Assembly: GCA_030425715.1 (NCBI GenBank)
Contig: JAUIAA010000023.1
Span: 1 to 13,883, forward strand
DNA: 13,883 bases
Direction of reading: 5' to 3'
Source: Bacteroidia bacterium
GTDB lineage: Bacteria; Bacteroidota; Bacteroidia; Flavobacteriales; Flavobacteriaceae
How positions within the stretch are numbered: the stretch's first letter is position 1; each line of letters begins with the position of its first letter. Under the pieces are notes generated by a model. It worked only from the letters and a program-made list of their open reading frames with translations. It was not told where the DNA came from and searched no databases. Both the position numbers and the translations under genes were made by a program. This document shows, piece by piece, positions 1 through 6,957 of this stretch.

Positions 1-1420
1 AGTTGTATCTAGAAGTAATACCATAGCTCCAATTAAGCCCTTTATCAATAAAATAATCTAGATGGTATCTTACATTGTCTCCAATCACTACATCTGCCGA
101 TAAAAAATCATTTTTAAACAGTATGTGTTTTTTAGTAAAATTTAAGAGAATTCCTGTTTTATACAATTCGTCATAATGTGCGCCTAACCTGAAAAAAGTA
201 GACGATTTATTCTCAATTAAAGTAAAGTCTATTTGTGTTTCCCCTTTTACAGAACTAAATTTATAATGTATAGATTGAAAATTTCTAGTAGCCGACAATC
301 GATCAACTCCATCAACAAACTTTTTTTGACTTATCACTTCTCCTTCTTTTATATCTAACTTTGCCAGTATATAATTCTTGGTATAATTTTTATTGCCGTT
401 TACGGTTATTTTTTTGATTTTAATATCTCTATTTAAATCAAACTTTTTAACGGTATGGATAAATTGCTTTTTATGTTGCCGCATTGCAAGTTTTTTTAAG
501 GCAACCATATTATCATTTGCAGCATCTTCACCAACCTGGATTAACTCTTCAACCTTATCAAAAGAAAAATCATTATAATTTGTAATATCGGGTTTTATAT
601 AAATATCTGTCATCTCTACCTTCTTATCAAAATCTTTATACATTTGATAACCTACTATTTGCATTAGCACTTTTGGTACAGAATTCAAATCGGCTCTACT
701 ATCTAAAACACCTTGTACGTTTACTCCAATAATTATGTCTACTCCTTTAGCTTTTAGTTTTTCTATAGGGTAATTATCTACAATTCCACCATCTACCAAA
801 ACTTTTCCATCCACCTCTACTGGCGTGAGTAAAGATGGGAAAGATCCGCTAGCTCTCATGGCTTCTGGTAAAAAACCTTTATCTAATACTACTTCTTCTC
901 CAGTTTCTAAGTTTGTAGCGATACAAAAAAAAGGGATGGGCAATTTGCTAAAATCATTGATATCATGCACATGTTCTGTTAATTGTGAGAATACATTAAA
1001 CACATTTTGACCTTTAGAAATACCCGAGGGCAAACCAATTTTCCAATTTTCAATGGGTAGTGTTAGCGCATATTTGCCTTCATTTGCTTTTTGGTAAAAT
1101 GAATACGATTTTCTAGGCAATTCATCCCCTATTAATTCTTCAAAATCATGTACTCTCAATATAGAATCTAATTCTGTTGCATTATATCCAGAAGCATACA
1201 AACCGCCAACAATAGACCCCATGCTTGTCCCAGCAATATAATCAATACGCACTCCAGCTTTTTCTAAAATTTTTAGCACTCCAACATGGGCAAATCCTTT
1301 GGCTCCACCACCGCTTAGTACCAAACCAACGGTAACATCATCCTTTTGTTGCGCATCTTTTTGTTGTGCAAAAATAAAGAGAGGACACAAAAAGAAGTAA
1401 AATAGAAAATTTCCTTTCAT
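1..1420 (-). CDS. Patatin-like phospholipase with POTRA and outer-membrane barrel (3' end cut by window edge)
   Basis: I translated this open frame by hand; it has 473 codons without a stop and leaves the window at base 1. Residues 1-18 are a signal peptide ending IFA-Q. The patatin domain spans about 29-320, with the oxyanion-hole glycines SGGGAKG at 36-42, nucleophile Ser66 in GTSMG and catalytic Asp210 in VDGG. A POTRA-like segment follows (about 334-403, starting KIKKITVNG), then alternating amphipathic strands from about 408 that look like the start of an outer-membrane beta-barrel. This order matches the PlpD-like patatin/barrel proteins that are widespread in Bacteroidota, usually over 700 residues long. 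The expected role is lipid acyl hydrolysis at or outside the outer membrane; the substrate is unknown. The start lies 23 bases after the uvrC stop, so the gene is probably cotranscribed with uvrC. The patatin call is firm; the barrel call rests on a partial C-terminus. Confidence 0.9.
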   Translation of the reverse strand, partial: MKGNFLFYFFLCPLFIFAQQKDAQQKDDVTVGLVLSGGGAKGFAHVGVLKILEKAGVRIDYIAGTSMGSIVGGLYASGYNATELDSILRVHDFEELIGDELPRKSYSFYQKANEGKYALTLPIENWKIGLPSGISKGQNVFNVFSQLTEHVHDINDFSKLPIPFFCIATNLETGEEVVLDKGFLPEAMRASGSFPSLLTPVEVDGKVLVDGGIVDNYPIEKLKAKGVDIIIGVNVQGVLDSRADLNSVPKVLMQIVGYQMYKDFDKKVEMTDIYIKPDITNYNDFSFDKVEELIQVGEDAANDNMVALKKLAMRQHKKQFIHTVKKFDLNRDIKIKKITVNGNKNYTKNYILAKLDIKEGEVISQKKFVDGVDRLSATRNFQSIHYKFSSVKGETQIDFTLIENKSSTFFRLGAHYDELYKTGILLNFTKKHILFKNDFLSADVVIGDNVRYHLDYFIDKGLNWSYGITSRYN

Positions 1421-1443
1421 GCCTTAAAAATAGGGAATTTTAA

Positions 1444-3231
1444 CTACCTAGATGTTTCGAAATAATTAAATATTTTCTGCCCTTTGTCATTACCAACAGC
1501 AGCTTGTAGTTCTTCTTTAGAAGCTATCTTTATTCTTTTCAAGGACTTAAATTTTCTAAGCAATTGTAGTCTTGTTTTTTCGCCAACCCCAGAAATATTG
1601 TCTAATTCAGTTTGTAAGGCTCCTTTACTTCTTTTATTTCTATGATGTGTTATACCAAAGCGATGCGCTTCATTACGCAGTTGTTGAATAATTTTTAAAG
1701 TTTCAGATTTCTTGTCTAAATACAACGGAATTGGGTCGTCCGGATAAAAAATTTCCTCCAAACGTTTTGCAATTCCAATGATGGCAATTTCGCCTCGTAA
1801 ACCTAATAAATCAAGACTTTTTAAGGCAGAAGAAAGTTGTCCTTTCCCTCCATCTATCACAATAAGTTGTGGCAAATCTTTTCCCTCCTCTAGTAAGCGT
1901 TTGTAGCGACGGTGCACTACTTCTTCCATAGAAGCAAAGTCGTCTGGGCCAACTACTGTTTTTATATTAAAATGACGGTAATCTTTTTTACTAGGTTTTG
2001 CGTTTTTAAAAACCACGCATGCTGCAACGGGATTGGTGCCTTGTATGTTTGAATTGTCAAAACATTCAATATGATTCGGTTCGTGTTTTAATCGAAGATC
2101 CTTTTGCATTTGTTTTAAAATTCTATGGGTATGCCTTTCTGGATCAACAATCTGTATTTGTTTAAATCTTTCTTGTCTAAAATATTTGGCATTTCTTAAT
2201 GACAATTCTACAATACGTTTTTTGTCTCCTAATTTCGGAACTGTAACTTTTACCTCATCTCCAACCCTTACTTTAAATGGCGTATAAATTTCTTTAGAAT
2301 TAGAGTGAAATCTTTGTCTAATTTCAATAATTGCCAATTCCAATAATTCTTTATCTGTTTCTTCGAATTTTTTCTTAATCTCAATGGTATGCGATTGAAT
2401 GATTGCACCATTTACCAACTTAAAAAAATTAACATAGGCAAAGCTCTCATCCGATAAGATAGAAAACACATCTACATTGGTAATACTTGGGTTTACCACC
2501 GTTGATTTTGCTTGATAATTGGCCAATAAATCAATTTTATTTTTAATTTTTTGTGCTTCTTCAAATTCTAAATCCTCTGCCAATTTATGCATCAATATTT
2601 CAAATTTATGTAAAGAAGATTTAAAATTTCCTTTGATAATATTTCTAATTTCAACAATATCTTCCATATAATCTACTTCGGTTTGCAATCCTTCACAGGC
2701 ACCTTTGCAGTTTTTTATATGGTACTCCAAGCAAACCTTATATTTCTTTTCTGCAATATTTTGAGCAGATAAATTGTAGGCACAAGTACGCAATGGATAT
2801 AGTTCTTTTATTAAAGAAATTAATGCCCTAGCAGTTCTTACAGAGGTATATGGCCCAAAATATTCGGATCCATCTTTAATTATATTTCTGGTTAAAAACA
2901 CTCTAGGAAAAGCTTCTTTTTTAATACAAATCCATGGATAAGTTTTATCGTCTTTTAAAAGTACATTGTAGCGTGGTTTGTACTTTTTAATCAAATTATT
3001 TTCTAATAAAAGGGCATCGGTTTCTGTATCTACAACAATATGTTGAATGCTGTGAATTTTACGAACTAGAACTCGTGTTTTGCCATTTTCATGATTTTTG
3101 TTAAAATAAGATGCTACCCTTTTTTTTAAGTTTTTGGCTTTCCCAACATACAAAATCTTTCCCTCGCTATCAAAGTATTGATAAACACCTGGGGTATTTG
3201 GCAAGGTCTTTATTTGAAGTTCTAAACTCAA
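1444..3231 (-). CDS. uvrC: UvrABC excinuclease subunit C
   Basis: UvrC makes both incisions around DNA lesions in nucleotide excision repair, after UvrB loading. The 595-residue length is normal. The GIY-YIG nuclease domain is N-terminal: GVY at 15-17, YVG at 28-30, Arg38 and the metal-binding Glu77 in LLLENN. Four cysteines, C150, C167, C175 and C179, match the UvrC cluster reported to bind an iron-sulfur centre. The UVR segment that contacts UvrB lies near 204-240 (LEFEEAQKIKNKI). The RNase H-like second nuclease follows, with ECFDNSNIQG and VIDGGKGQL, and tandem helix-hairpin-helix motifs close the protein (ISGVGEKT). The start codon is TTG and overlaps the upstream TGA stop as TTGA (3228-3231), which suggests translational coupling. 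The start is supported because family members begin just before this LPNTPGVY segment. Confidence 0.97.
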   Translation of the reverse strand: MSLELQIKTLPNTPGVYQYFDSEGKILYVGKAKNLKKRVASYFNKNHENGKTRVLVRKIHSIQHIVVDTETDALLLENNLIKKYKPRYNVLLKDDKTYPWICIKKEAFPRVFLTRNIIKDGSEYFGPYTSVRTARALISLIKELYPLRTCAYNLSAQNIAEKKYKVCLEYHIKNCKGACEGLQTEVDYMEDIVEIRNIIKGNFKSSLHKFEILMHKLAEDLEFEEAQKIKNKIDLLANYQAKSTVVNPSITNVDVFSILSDESFAYVNFFKLVNGAIIQSHTIEIKKKFEETDKELLELAIIEIRQRFHSNSKEIYTPFKVRVGDEVKVTVPKLGDKKRIVELSLRNAKYFRQERFKQIQIVDPERHTHRILKQMQKDLRLKHEPNHIECFDNSNIQGTNPVAACVVFKNAKPSKKDYRHFNIKTVVGPDDFASMEEVVHRRYKRLLEEGKDLPQLIVIDGGKGQLSSALKSLDLLGLRGEIAIIGIAKRLEEIFYPDDPIPLYLDKKSETLKIIQQLRNEAHRFGITHHRNKRSKGALQTELDNISGVGEKTRLQLLRKFKSLKRIKIASKEELQAAVGNDKGQKIFNYFETSR

Positions 3232-3842
3232 TCTTTGTAACTTTCTGTAAAAATATTTTCTAATAAGGTTCCTTCGGTTTCATCTACAACTTCCCATCCT
3301 AAAATGGCCGATAATTGATATATTTTAGAAAGTTCACGCAAAAGTTGCTCCTTGGCATTTTTTTGTAGTCGAGATACTTTTGCGGTTTCTTTAATTTTGG
3401 CAATACTTTTCTCTTGAATTCTATTTAAAGTTTCCTTATCAAATGTATTGAAGGTACTTTGTTGTAGGTCAAAATATTTTACTTCTGGATATATTTCAAT
3501 CTCCTCTTTTGGAATTTTTTTAATAACAATTCTTTTTTCTACCGAATCAATTTCTACTACCATTTTAGCCAAATCAAATTGCACTTGTACTTTAGCATTT
3601 ACCGATACAATAGCACTTTTTTCAAACTCGAAAGTATCGTAAAAATATTTTTTAGCATCTTTGTAATTATACATTTCGTTAAAATAGCCTTCGCTTACCA
3701 CCAATTTTTGTACATTTTTAATGCTTTGGGTAACAATTTGGATATCCTCATTTATTTGCGTTTTTTTTTCGTTTCTATACATCCATTTGGCGATAAAAAA
3801 ACCGATTAAACAAACTAAAATATATTTACCGTACTTTTTCAT
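3228..3842 (-). CDS. DUF4230 membrane-anchored protein
   Basis: The 204-residue product starts with a basic residue cluster and one hydrophobic segment (about 7-22, ILVCLIGFFIAKWM), which fits a single N-terminal membrane anchor. The rest is soluble: a beta-rich middle (about 45-125, with KIPKEEIEIYPEVKYFD) and a Lys/Glu-rich helical C-terminus (about 135-195). This pattern matches my recollection of the DUF4230 family, which is common in Bacteroidota and other bacteria and has no established biochemical function. I see no catalytic motif and no lipobox. It is the first gene of the operon with uvrC and the patatin gene; its stop overlaps the uvrC start. Nothing in the sequence links it mechanistically to DNA repair, so the shared transcript may only be a matter of expression. 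Confidence 0.82.
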   Translation of the reverse strand: MKKYGKYILVCLIGFFIAKWMYRNEKKTQINEDIQIVTQSIKNVQKLVVSEGYFNEMYNYKDAKKYFYDTFEFEKSAIVSVNAKVQVQFDLAKMVVEIDSVEKRIVIKKIPKEEIEIYPEVKYFDLQQSTFNTFDKETLNRIQEKSIAKIKETAKVSRLQKNAKEQLLRELSKIYQLSAILGWEVVDETEGTLLENIFTESYKD

Positions 3843-3846
3843 AAAA

Positions 3847-3859
3847 ATGATATTATCAT
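3847..3859. repeat. Perfect 13-base inverted repeat upstream of the DUF4230 gene
   Basis: ATGATA and TATCAT flank a central T. The repeat ends 5 bases before the DUF4230 start codon, so it sits in its ribosome-binding region. It could be a regulator's operator or chance in AT-rich DNA; a one-base loop makes an RNA hairpin unlikely without opening one or two pairs. Confidence 0.3.
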
Positions 3860-3901
3860 AGTTGATCCTTAGCGTTTTATTACAATTTAAAAAGCAAAGT
3901 T

Positions 3902-3911
3902 TGTAATTTTG
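3902..3911 (+). promoter_or_regulatory. Putative Bacteroidota -7 promoter element for the PLP decarboxylase gene
   Basis: TGTAATTTTG contains a full match to the Bacteroidota -7 consensus TAnnTTTG (TAATTTTG at 3904-3911). It would give a leader of roughly 45 bases before the ATG at 3963. I see no good TTTG -33 element at the usual spacing. The same 10-mer occurs upstream of ileS, which supports the call. Confidence 0.42.
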
Positions 3912-3962
3912 AACAAGATTTACACAGCATAAAAATACACTTTTTAAAATTAGAATACGTTT

Positions 3963-5189
3963 ATGAAATTCTGGAAAAAATTAACCCATCAACAATTACA
4001 AGATAGAATAAATCAGGCCTTGTTAGAAAACGTAGATTTTTCTAAAGATACCTCTTTAGGATATCCTGCCTCTAAATTAGACGAAAAAGTATTTTATAGC
4101 GATGCGCCCTTTTTAAAAGATGCACCCTCTTTAAAAACCTTTGTTGCCAACCCTAATCATATTGGTTGCCATACTTACGGAACTTCAGAGAAAGCTTTTA
4201 AAGGAACACAAGAAATAGAAAGGGAAGTGCTTGATATTTTGGCTACCGATGTATTTAAAGGCGAGCCTAATGCATTTGATGGCTATATCGCTCCTGGCGG
4301 AACAGAAGCCAATATCCAGGCCATGTGGATTTTCCGGAATTTTTTCCAAAATAATTTAAACGCAAAAAATAGTGAAATCGCTATTCTAGCTTCTAGTGAT
4401 ACACACTATTCTATACCTAAGGGTTCTAACCTTTTGGGAATCGATTTATTATCTATACCCGTAATTTTCGAAAATAGAAAAATTGATGTTACTGCTTTAG
4501 AAAACATAATTATAACCGCAAAAGAAGCAGGTAAAAAATACTTTATTGTTATTGCAAATATGGCTACTACCATGTTCGGCTCTGTAGATAACCCTACTGT
4601 TTATACCGATATTTTAGAAAAACATGACCTAAGCTACAAATTGCATATAGATGGTGCCTATGGTGGCTTTGTTTATCCTTTTAGCAATCGTAATTCGACC
4701 ATAAATTTTTCCAACCCAAAAATTAGTTCTATTACTATAGACGCACATAAAATGTTGCAAGCACCTTACGGTACGGGTGTGTTTTTATGCAGAAAGGGAC
4801 TGATAGAAAATGTATTGACCAAAGAGGCGGAATATGTTGAAGGAATGGATTTAACCCTTTGCGGAAGTAGATCTGGTGCAAATGCTATTGCGGTTTATAT
4901 GATTTTGATGACTTACGGCCCTTACGGGTGGATAGAAAAAATTAAAGTTTTACTCATGCGAACAGAATGGTTTTGCAATGCATTGGATAAATTAAACATC
5001 CAATATTTTAGAGAGGAAAACATGAATATTGTTACCATCAGATCAGAATATATCAAGCCTGAAATTGCAGCGCAATTTGATTTGGTTCCTGAGCAACACA
5101 ACGACCAAAATAAATGGTATAAAGTGGTTATTATGGACCATGTAGAGATTGACAACCTAATGCAGTTAATAGACGCCTTAAAGAAATAG
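3963..5189 (+). CDS. Group II PLP-dependent decarboxylase-like enzyme, substrate unknown
   Basis: This 408-residue protein has the fold-type I PLP signature set of the group II amino acid decarboxylases (Pfam pyridoxal_deC-like). PGGTEAN at 111-117 binds the cofactor phosphate, His148 in SSDTHYS should stack on the PLP ring, Asp230 in HIDGAYGG should pair with the pyridine nitrogen, and Lys263 in IDAHKM is the Schiff-base lysine, followed by APYGTG. The length is close to archaeal MfnA-type and bacterial histidine decarboxylases and shorter than typical glutamate decarboxylases. The likely reaction is amino acid decarboxylation to an amine and CO2, but an aminotransferase or lyase role cannot be excluded by motif alone. 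There is no signal peptide, so it should be cytoplasmic. It is the only plus-strand gene here and has no pathway partner in the window. No adjacent antiporter gene is visible, which argues weakly against an acid-resistance module. Confidence 0.88.
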   Translation: MKFWKKLTHQQLQDRINQALLENVDFSKDTSLGYPASKLDEKVFYSDAPFLKDAPSLKTFVANPNHIGCHTYGTSEKAFKGTQEIEREVLDILATDVFKGEPNAFDGYIAPGGTEANIQAMWIFRNFFQNNLNAKNSEIAILASSDTHYSIPKGSNLLGIDLLSIPVIFENRKIDVTALENIIITAKEAGKKYFIVIANMATTMFGSVDNPTVYTDILEKHDLSYKLHIDGAYGGFVYPFSNRNSTINFSNPKISSITIDAHKMLQAPYGTGVFLCRKGLIENVLTKEAEYVEGMDLTLCGSRSGANAIAVYMILMTYGPYGWIEKIKVLLMRTEWFCNALDKLNIQYFREENMNIVTIRSEYIKPEIAAQFDLVPEQHNDQNKWYKVVIMDHVEIDNLMQLIDALKK

Positions 5190-5191
5190 TA

Positions 5192-5848
5192 TTACTTTTT
5201 AGGAAAAGCCTTTTTGTTAAATACAATAAGTAATCCTACGCCAGTGCTTATGGCTGTATCGGCTACATTAAAAACTGGATCGAAAAAAGTAAAATGTCTA
5301 TTTTCAAAAATAGCATAGTGTTTTCCTCCTAAAAAAGGGATCCAGTTTGGCATATCAAAACTCAAATTTGGTATCCAATCTGGCAACGCGGTATCTATCA
5401 TAGGAAAATAAAGCATATCTACTACTTTACCGTGAAACAGTGGAGCATAACCACCTTCATCTGGTAAAAAAGTAGCTAGCTGCCTATAACTATCGTTAAA
5501 AAATATACCGTAAAATACAGAATCAATAATATTTCCAAGAGCACCAGCAAAAATTAAAGAAACCGCAGTAATCAAAACTTTATGTGCTTTGTTTTGAATA
5601 GAACTCCACAACCAATACCCAATTCCACCTATAGCAACCAACCTAAATAGAGTAAGAAATAATTTACCCGATTTCCCTCCAAACTCTTTACCCCAAGCCA
5701 TGCCATTGTTTTCGAGAAAATGAATACGAAACCAATCCAATCCCATTACTTTGATCTCTTCACTCAACACAAAATGTGTTTTGATATAGATTTTAGAAAT
5801 CTGGTCAATCAATAAAATAATAACTATTAATATTGCGGCTTTTTTCAA
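5192..5848 (-). CDS. lspA: Lipoprotein signal peptidase (signal peptidase II)
   Basis: LspA is an inner-membrane aspartyl protease that removes the signal peptide from diacylglyceryl-modified prolipoproteins. The family motifs are present: LIDQISK at 13-19, ENNGMAWG at 46-53, GNIIDS with catalytic Asp109, VVDMLYFP at 142-149 and FNVADT with catalytic Asp197. Four hydrophobic segments are visible (about 3-20, 65-82, 91-108 and 196-211). At 218 residues it is longer than the usual 160-170, because extra residues lie between GNIIDS and VVDM and between VVDM and FNVADT. The start codon is TTG; no ATG lies between it and the in-frame TAA just upstream, and the N-terminus it gives (KKAAILIVI) is canonical. 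It is the last gene of the ileS operon, 40 bases after the preceding stop, and ends 2 bases from the converging decarboxylase gene. Confidence 0.96.
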   Translation of the reverse strand: MKKAAILIVIILLIDQISKIYIKTHFVLSEEIKVMGLDWFRIHFLENNGMAWGKEFGGKSGKLFLTLFRLVAIGGIGYWLWSSIQNKAHKVLITAVSLIFAGALGNIIDSVFYGIFFNDSYRQLATFLPDEGGYAPLFHGKVVDMLYFPMIDTALPDWIPNLSFDMPNWIPFLGGKHYAIFENRHFTFFDPVFNVADTAISTGVGLLIVFNKKAFPKK

Positions 5849-5888
5849 AGGTGTTTCTGTTTAAAAATTTTACAATTATACTAATTAT

Positions 5889-6602
5889 TTATTTAACAGC
5901 ATGTAGTTCAATATTGGCGAAAGTAGCTTTAATTTCCAATTTATTTAGGGCATTACCTAAAACACCTTTATAGGTATTCTTTTTATTTTGATTCAACTCA
6001 AAATCATTAGTAACCACTCCTTGTCTAGTTTGGATATCCATATACACATCTTGTAAATCTACACATGTTATTTTACCCGTATGTAATTGCACTTTTACTG
6101 CTCCATGTACTTCCTTTAAATAGATGATTCCTTCATCCAATTGTACTTCTAATTCACCAACCAAATGCTGAATGTCAATATTACCTTGACCACACACTAA
6201 GGTTAACCTTCTGTTTTGAGGGATTTTAATGGTATAAGAATTGTATAAAGGTTGTACGGTACACTGTTTGTCTACTAACTCCGCTTGGTGTTCAAAATTT
6301 ACCTGTTCAAAACCTTGGAGTAGTATATTGTTGTTTACCTCTTTAAGGATAAAGTTTGCCGACAAATCTTCCTCATTTTCAGCATATACTTCTATTTGAT
6401 TAGAGTTGTCATCGCCAATAACTTGAATAGAATTAACCAACGGAAAAGTAGCCATGATGTTTTTAGTGGTGCTTTGTAACGTCTTTCGCACTACTTTTTG
6501 GGCAAACGTATTGCTTATAAACAACAAAAAGACCATAAAAATAAGTCTTTTTGTTATTGATATGTATTTAGTTTTACTAGCGCTGTTGCCTTTTTGCTTC
6601 AA
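5889..6602 (-). CDS. Secreted beta-rich protein of unknown function
   Basis: I do not recognise a confirmed family. The product has a hydrophobic stretch ending in SNTFAQ (residues 20-35), which is a plausible signal peptidase I site, so it is probably periplasmic or exported. The rest is dominated by short alternating strands with a repeating feel (about 135-235: GNIDIQHLVGELEVQLDEG, then GIIYLKEVHGAVKVQL and similar). This resembles DUF4097-like or other right-handed beta-solenoid proteins, an inference from pattern only. The start is uncertain. The longest frame begins at TTG 6600-6602, overlapping traR by 26 bases and giving a long basic N-region. The first in-frame ATG, at 6534-6536, would leave a signal peptide with no positive charge. 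Its place between traR and lspA points to cotranscription with the ileS operon. There is no lipobox, so it is not an obvious substrate of its neighbour LspA. Confidence 0.72.
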   Translation of the reverse strand: MKQKGNSASKTKYISITKRLIFMVFLLFISNTFAQKVVRKTLQSTTKNIMATFPLVNSIQVIGDDNSNQIEVYAENEEDLSANFILKEVNNNILLQGFEQVNFEHQAELVDKQCTVQPLYNSYTIKIPQNRRLTLVCGQGNIDIQHLVGELEVQLDEGIIYLKEVHGAVKVQLHTGKITCVDLQDVYMDIQTRQGVVTNDFELNQNKKNTYKGVLGNALNKLEIKATFANIELHAVK

Positions 6603-6957
6603 TACTTAAAGTTGCATGAGGAACCAATTTTAATCGTTCCTTTTGAATTAAACTACCTGTAACACGGCAAATACCATAGGTTTTATTTTCTATGCGTAAA
6701 AGTGCATTTTTTAAATCGCGAATGAATTTTTCTTGACGAATTGCCAATTGTACATTTGCTTCTTTAGACATGGTTTCCGATCCTTCTTCAAATGCTTTAA
6801 AAGTTGGCGAAGTATCTTCTATACCGTTGTTACTATCATTTTTATAAGAGCTTTTGATTAATGCTAAATCTTCTTCTGCTCTTCTTATTTTATCTTCGAT
6901 TATAGCTCTAAATTCTGCTAAATCAGCGTCCGGGTATCTTACTTTGTTGTCATTCAT
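6577..6957 (-). CDS. TraR/DksA-family regulator with degenerate zinc finger
   Basis: The 126-residue protein has the DksA/TraR plan. Two long helices (about 10-40 and 62-92) would form the coiled coil that enters the RNA polymerase secondary channel, followed by the globular zinc-finger region (YGICRVTG, then LVPHATLSIEAK). Only Cys97 remains of the four zinc ligands; by alignment to DksA the others are Thr100, Ser118 and Ala121. The classical DxxDxA tip motif is also absent. I recall this degenerate form as usual in Bacteroidota homologues, so it is probably functional rather than decayed. The expected role is to modulate transcription initiation, but ppGpp dependence cannot be judged here. 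The start ATG overlaps the ileS stop as ATGA (6954-6957), which suggests coupling, and its last codons overlap the next gene. Confidence 0.9.
   Translation of the reverse strand: MNDNKVRYPDADLAEFRAIIEDKIRRAEEDLALIKSSYKNDSNNGIEDTSPTFKAFEEGSETMSKEANVQLAIRQEKFIRDLKNALLRIENKTYGICRVTGSLIQKERLKLVPHATLSIEAKRQQR

Noticed and set aside
825..1010. 61-codon plus-strand open frame
   Set aside because: It is antisense to the conserved patatin domain.
3895..3902. AAACTTTG on the minus strand as the DUF4230 promoter -7 element
   Set aside because: It mismatches the consensus at the first base and has no -33 partner; possible, but not supported enough to list.
5195..5215. Possible terminator hairpin around AAAAGCCTTTT at the lspA 3' end
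   Set aside because: The arms pair only through a one-base loop or a 3-base-pair stem, too weak to terminate.
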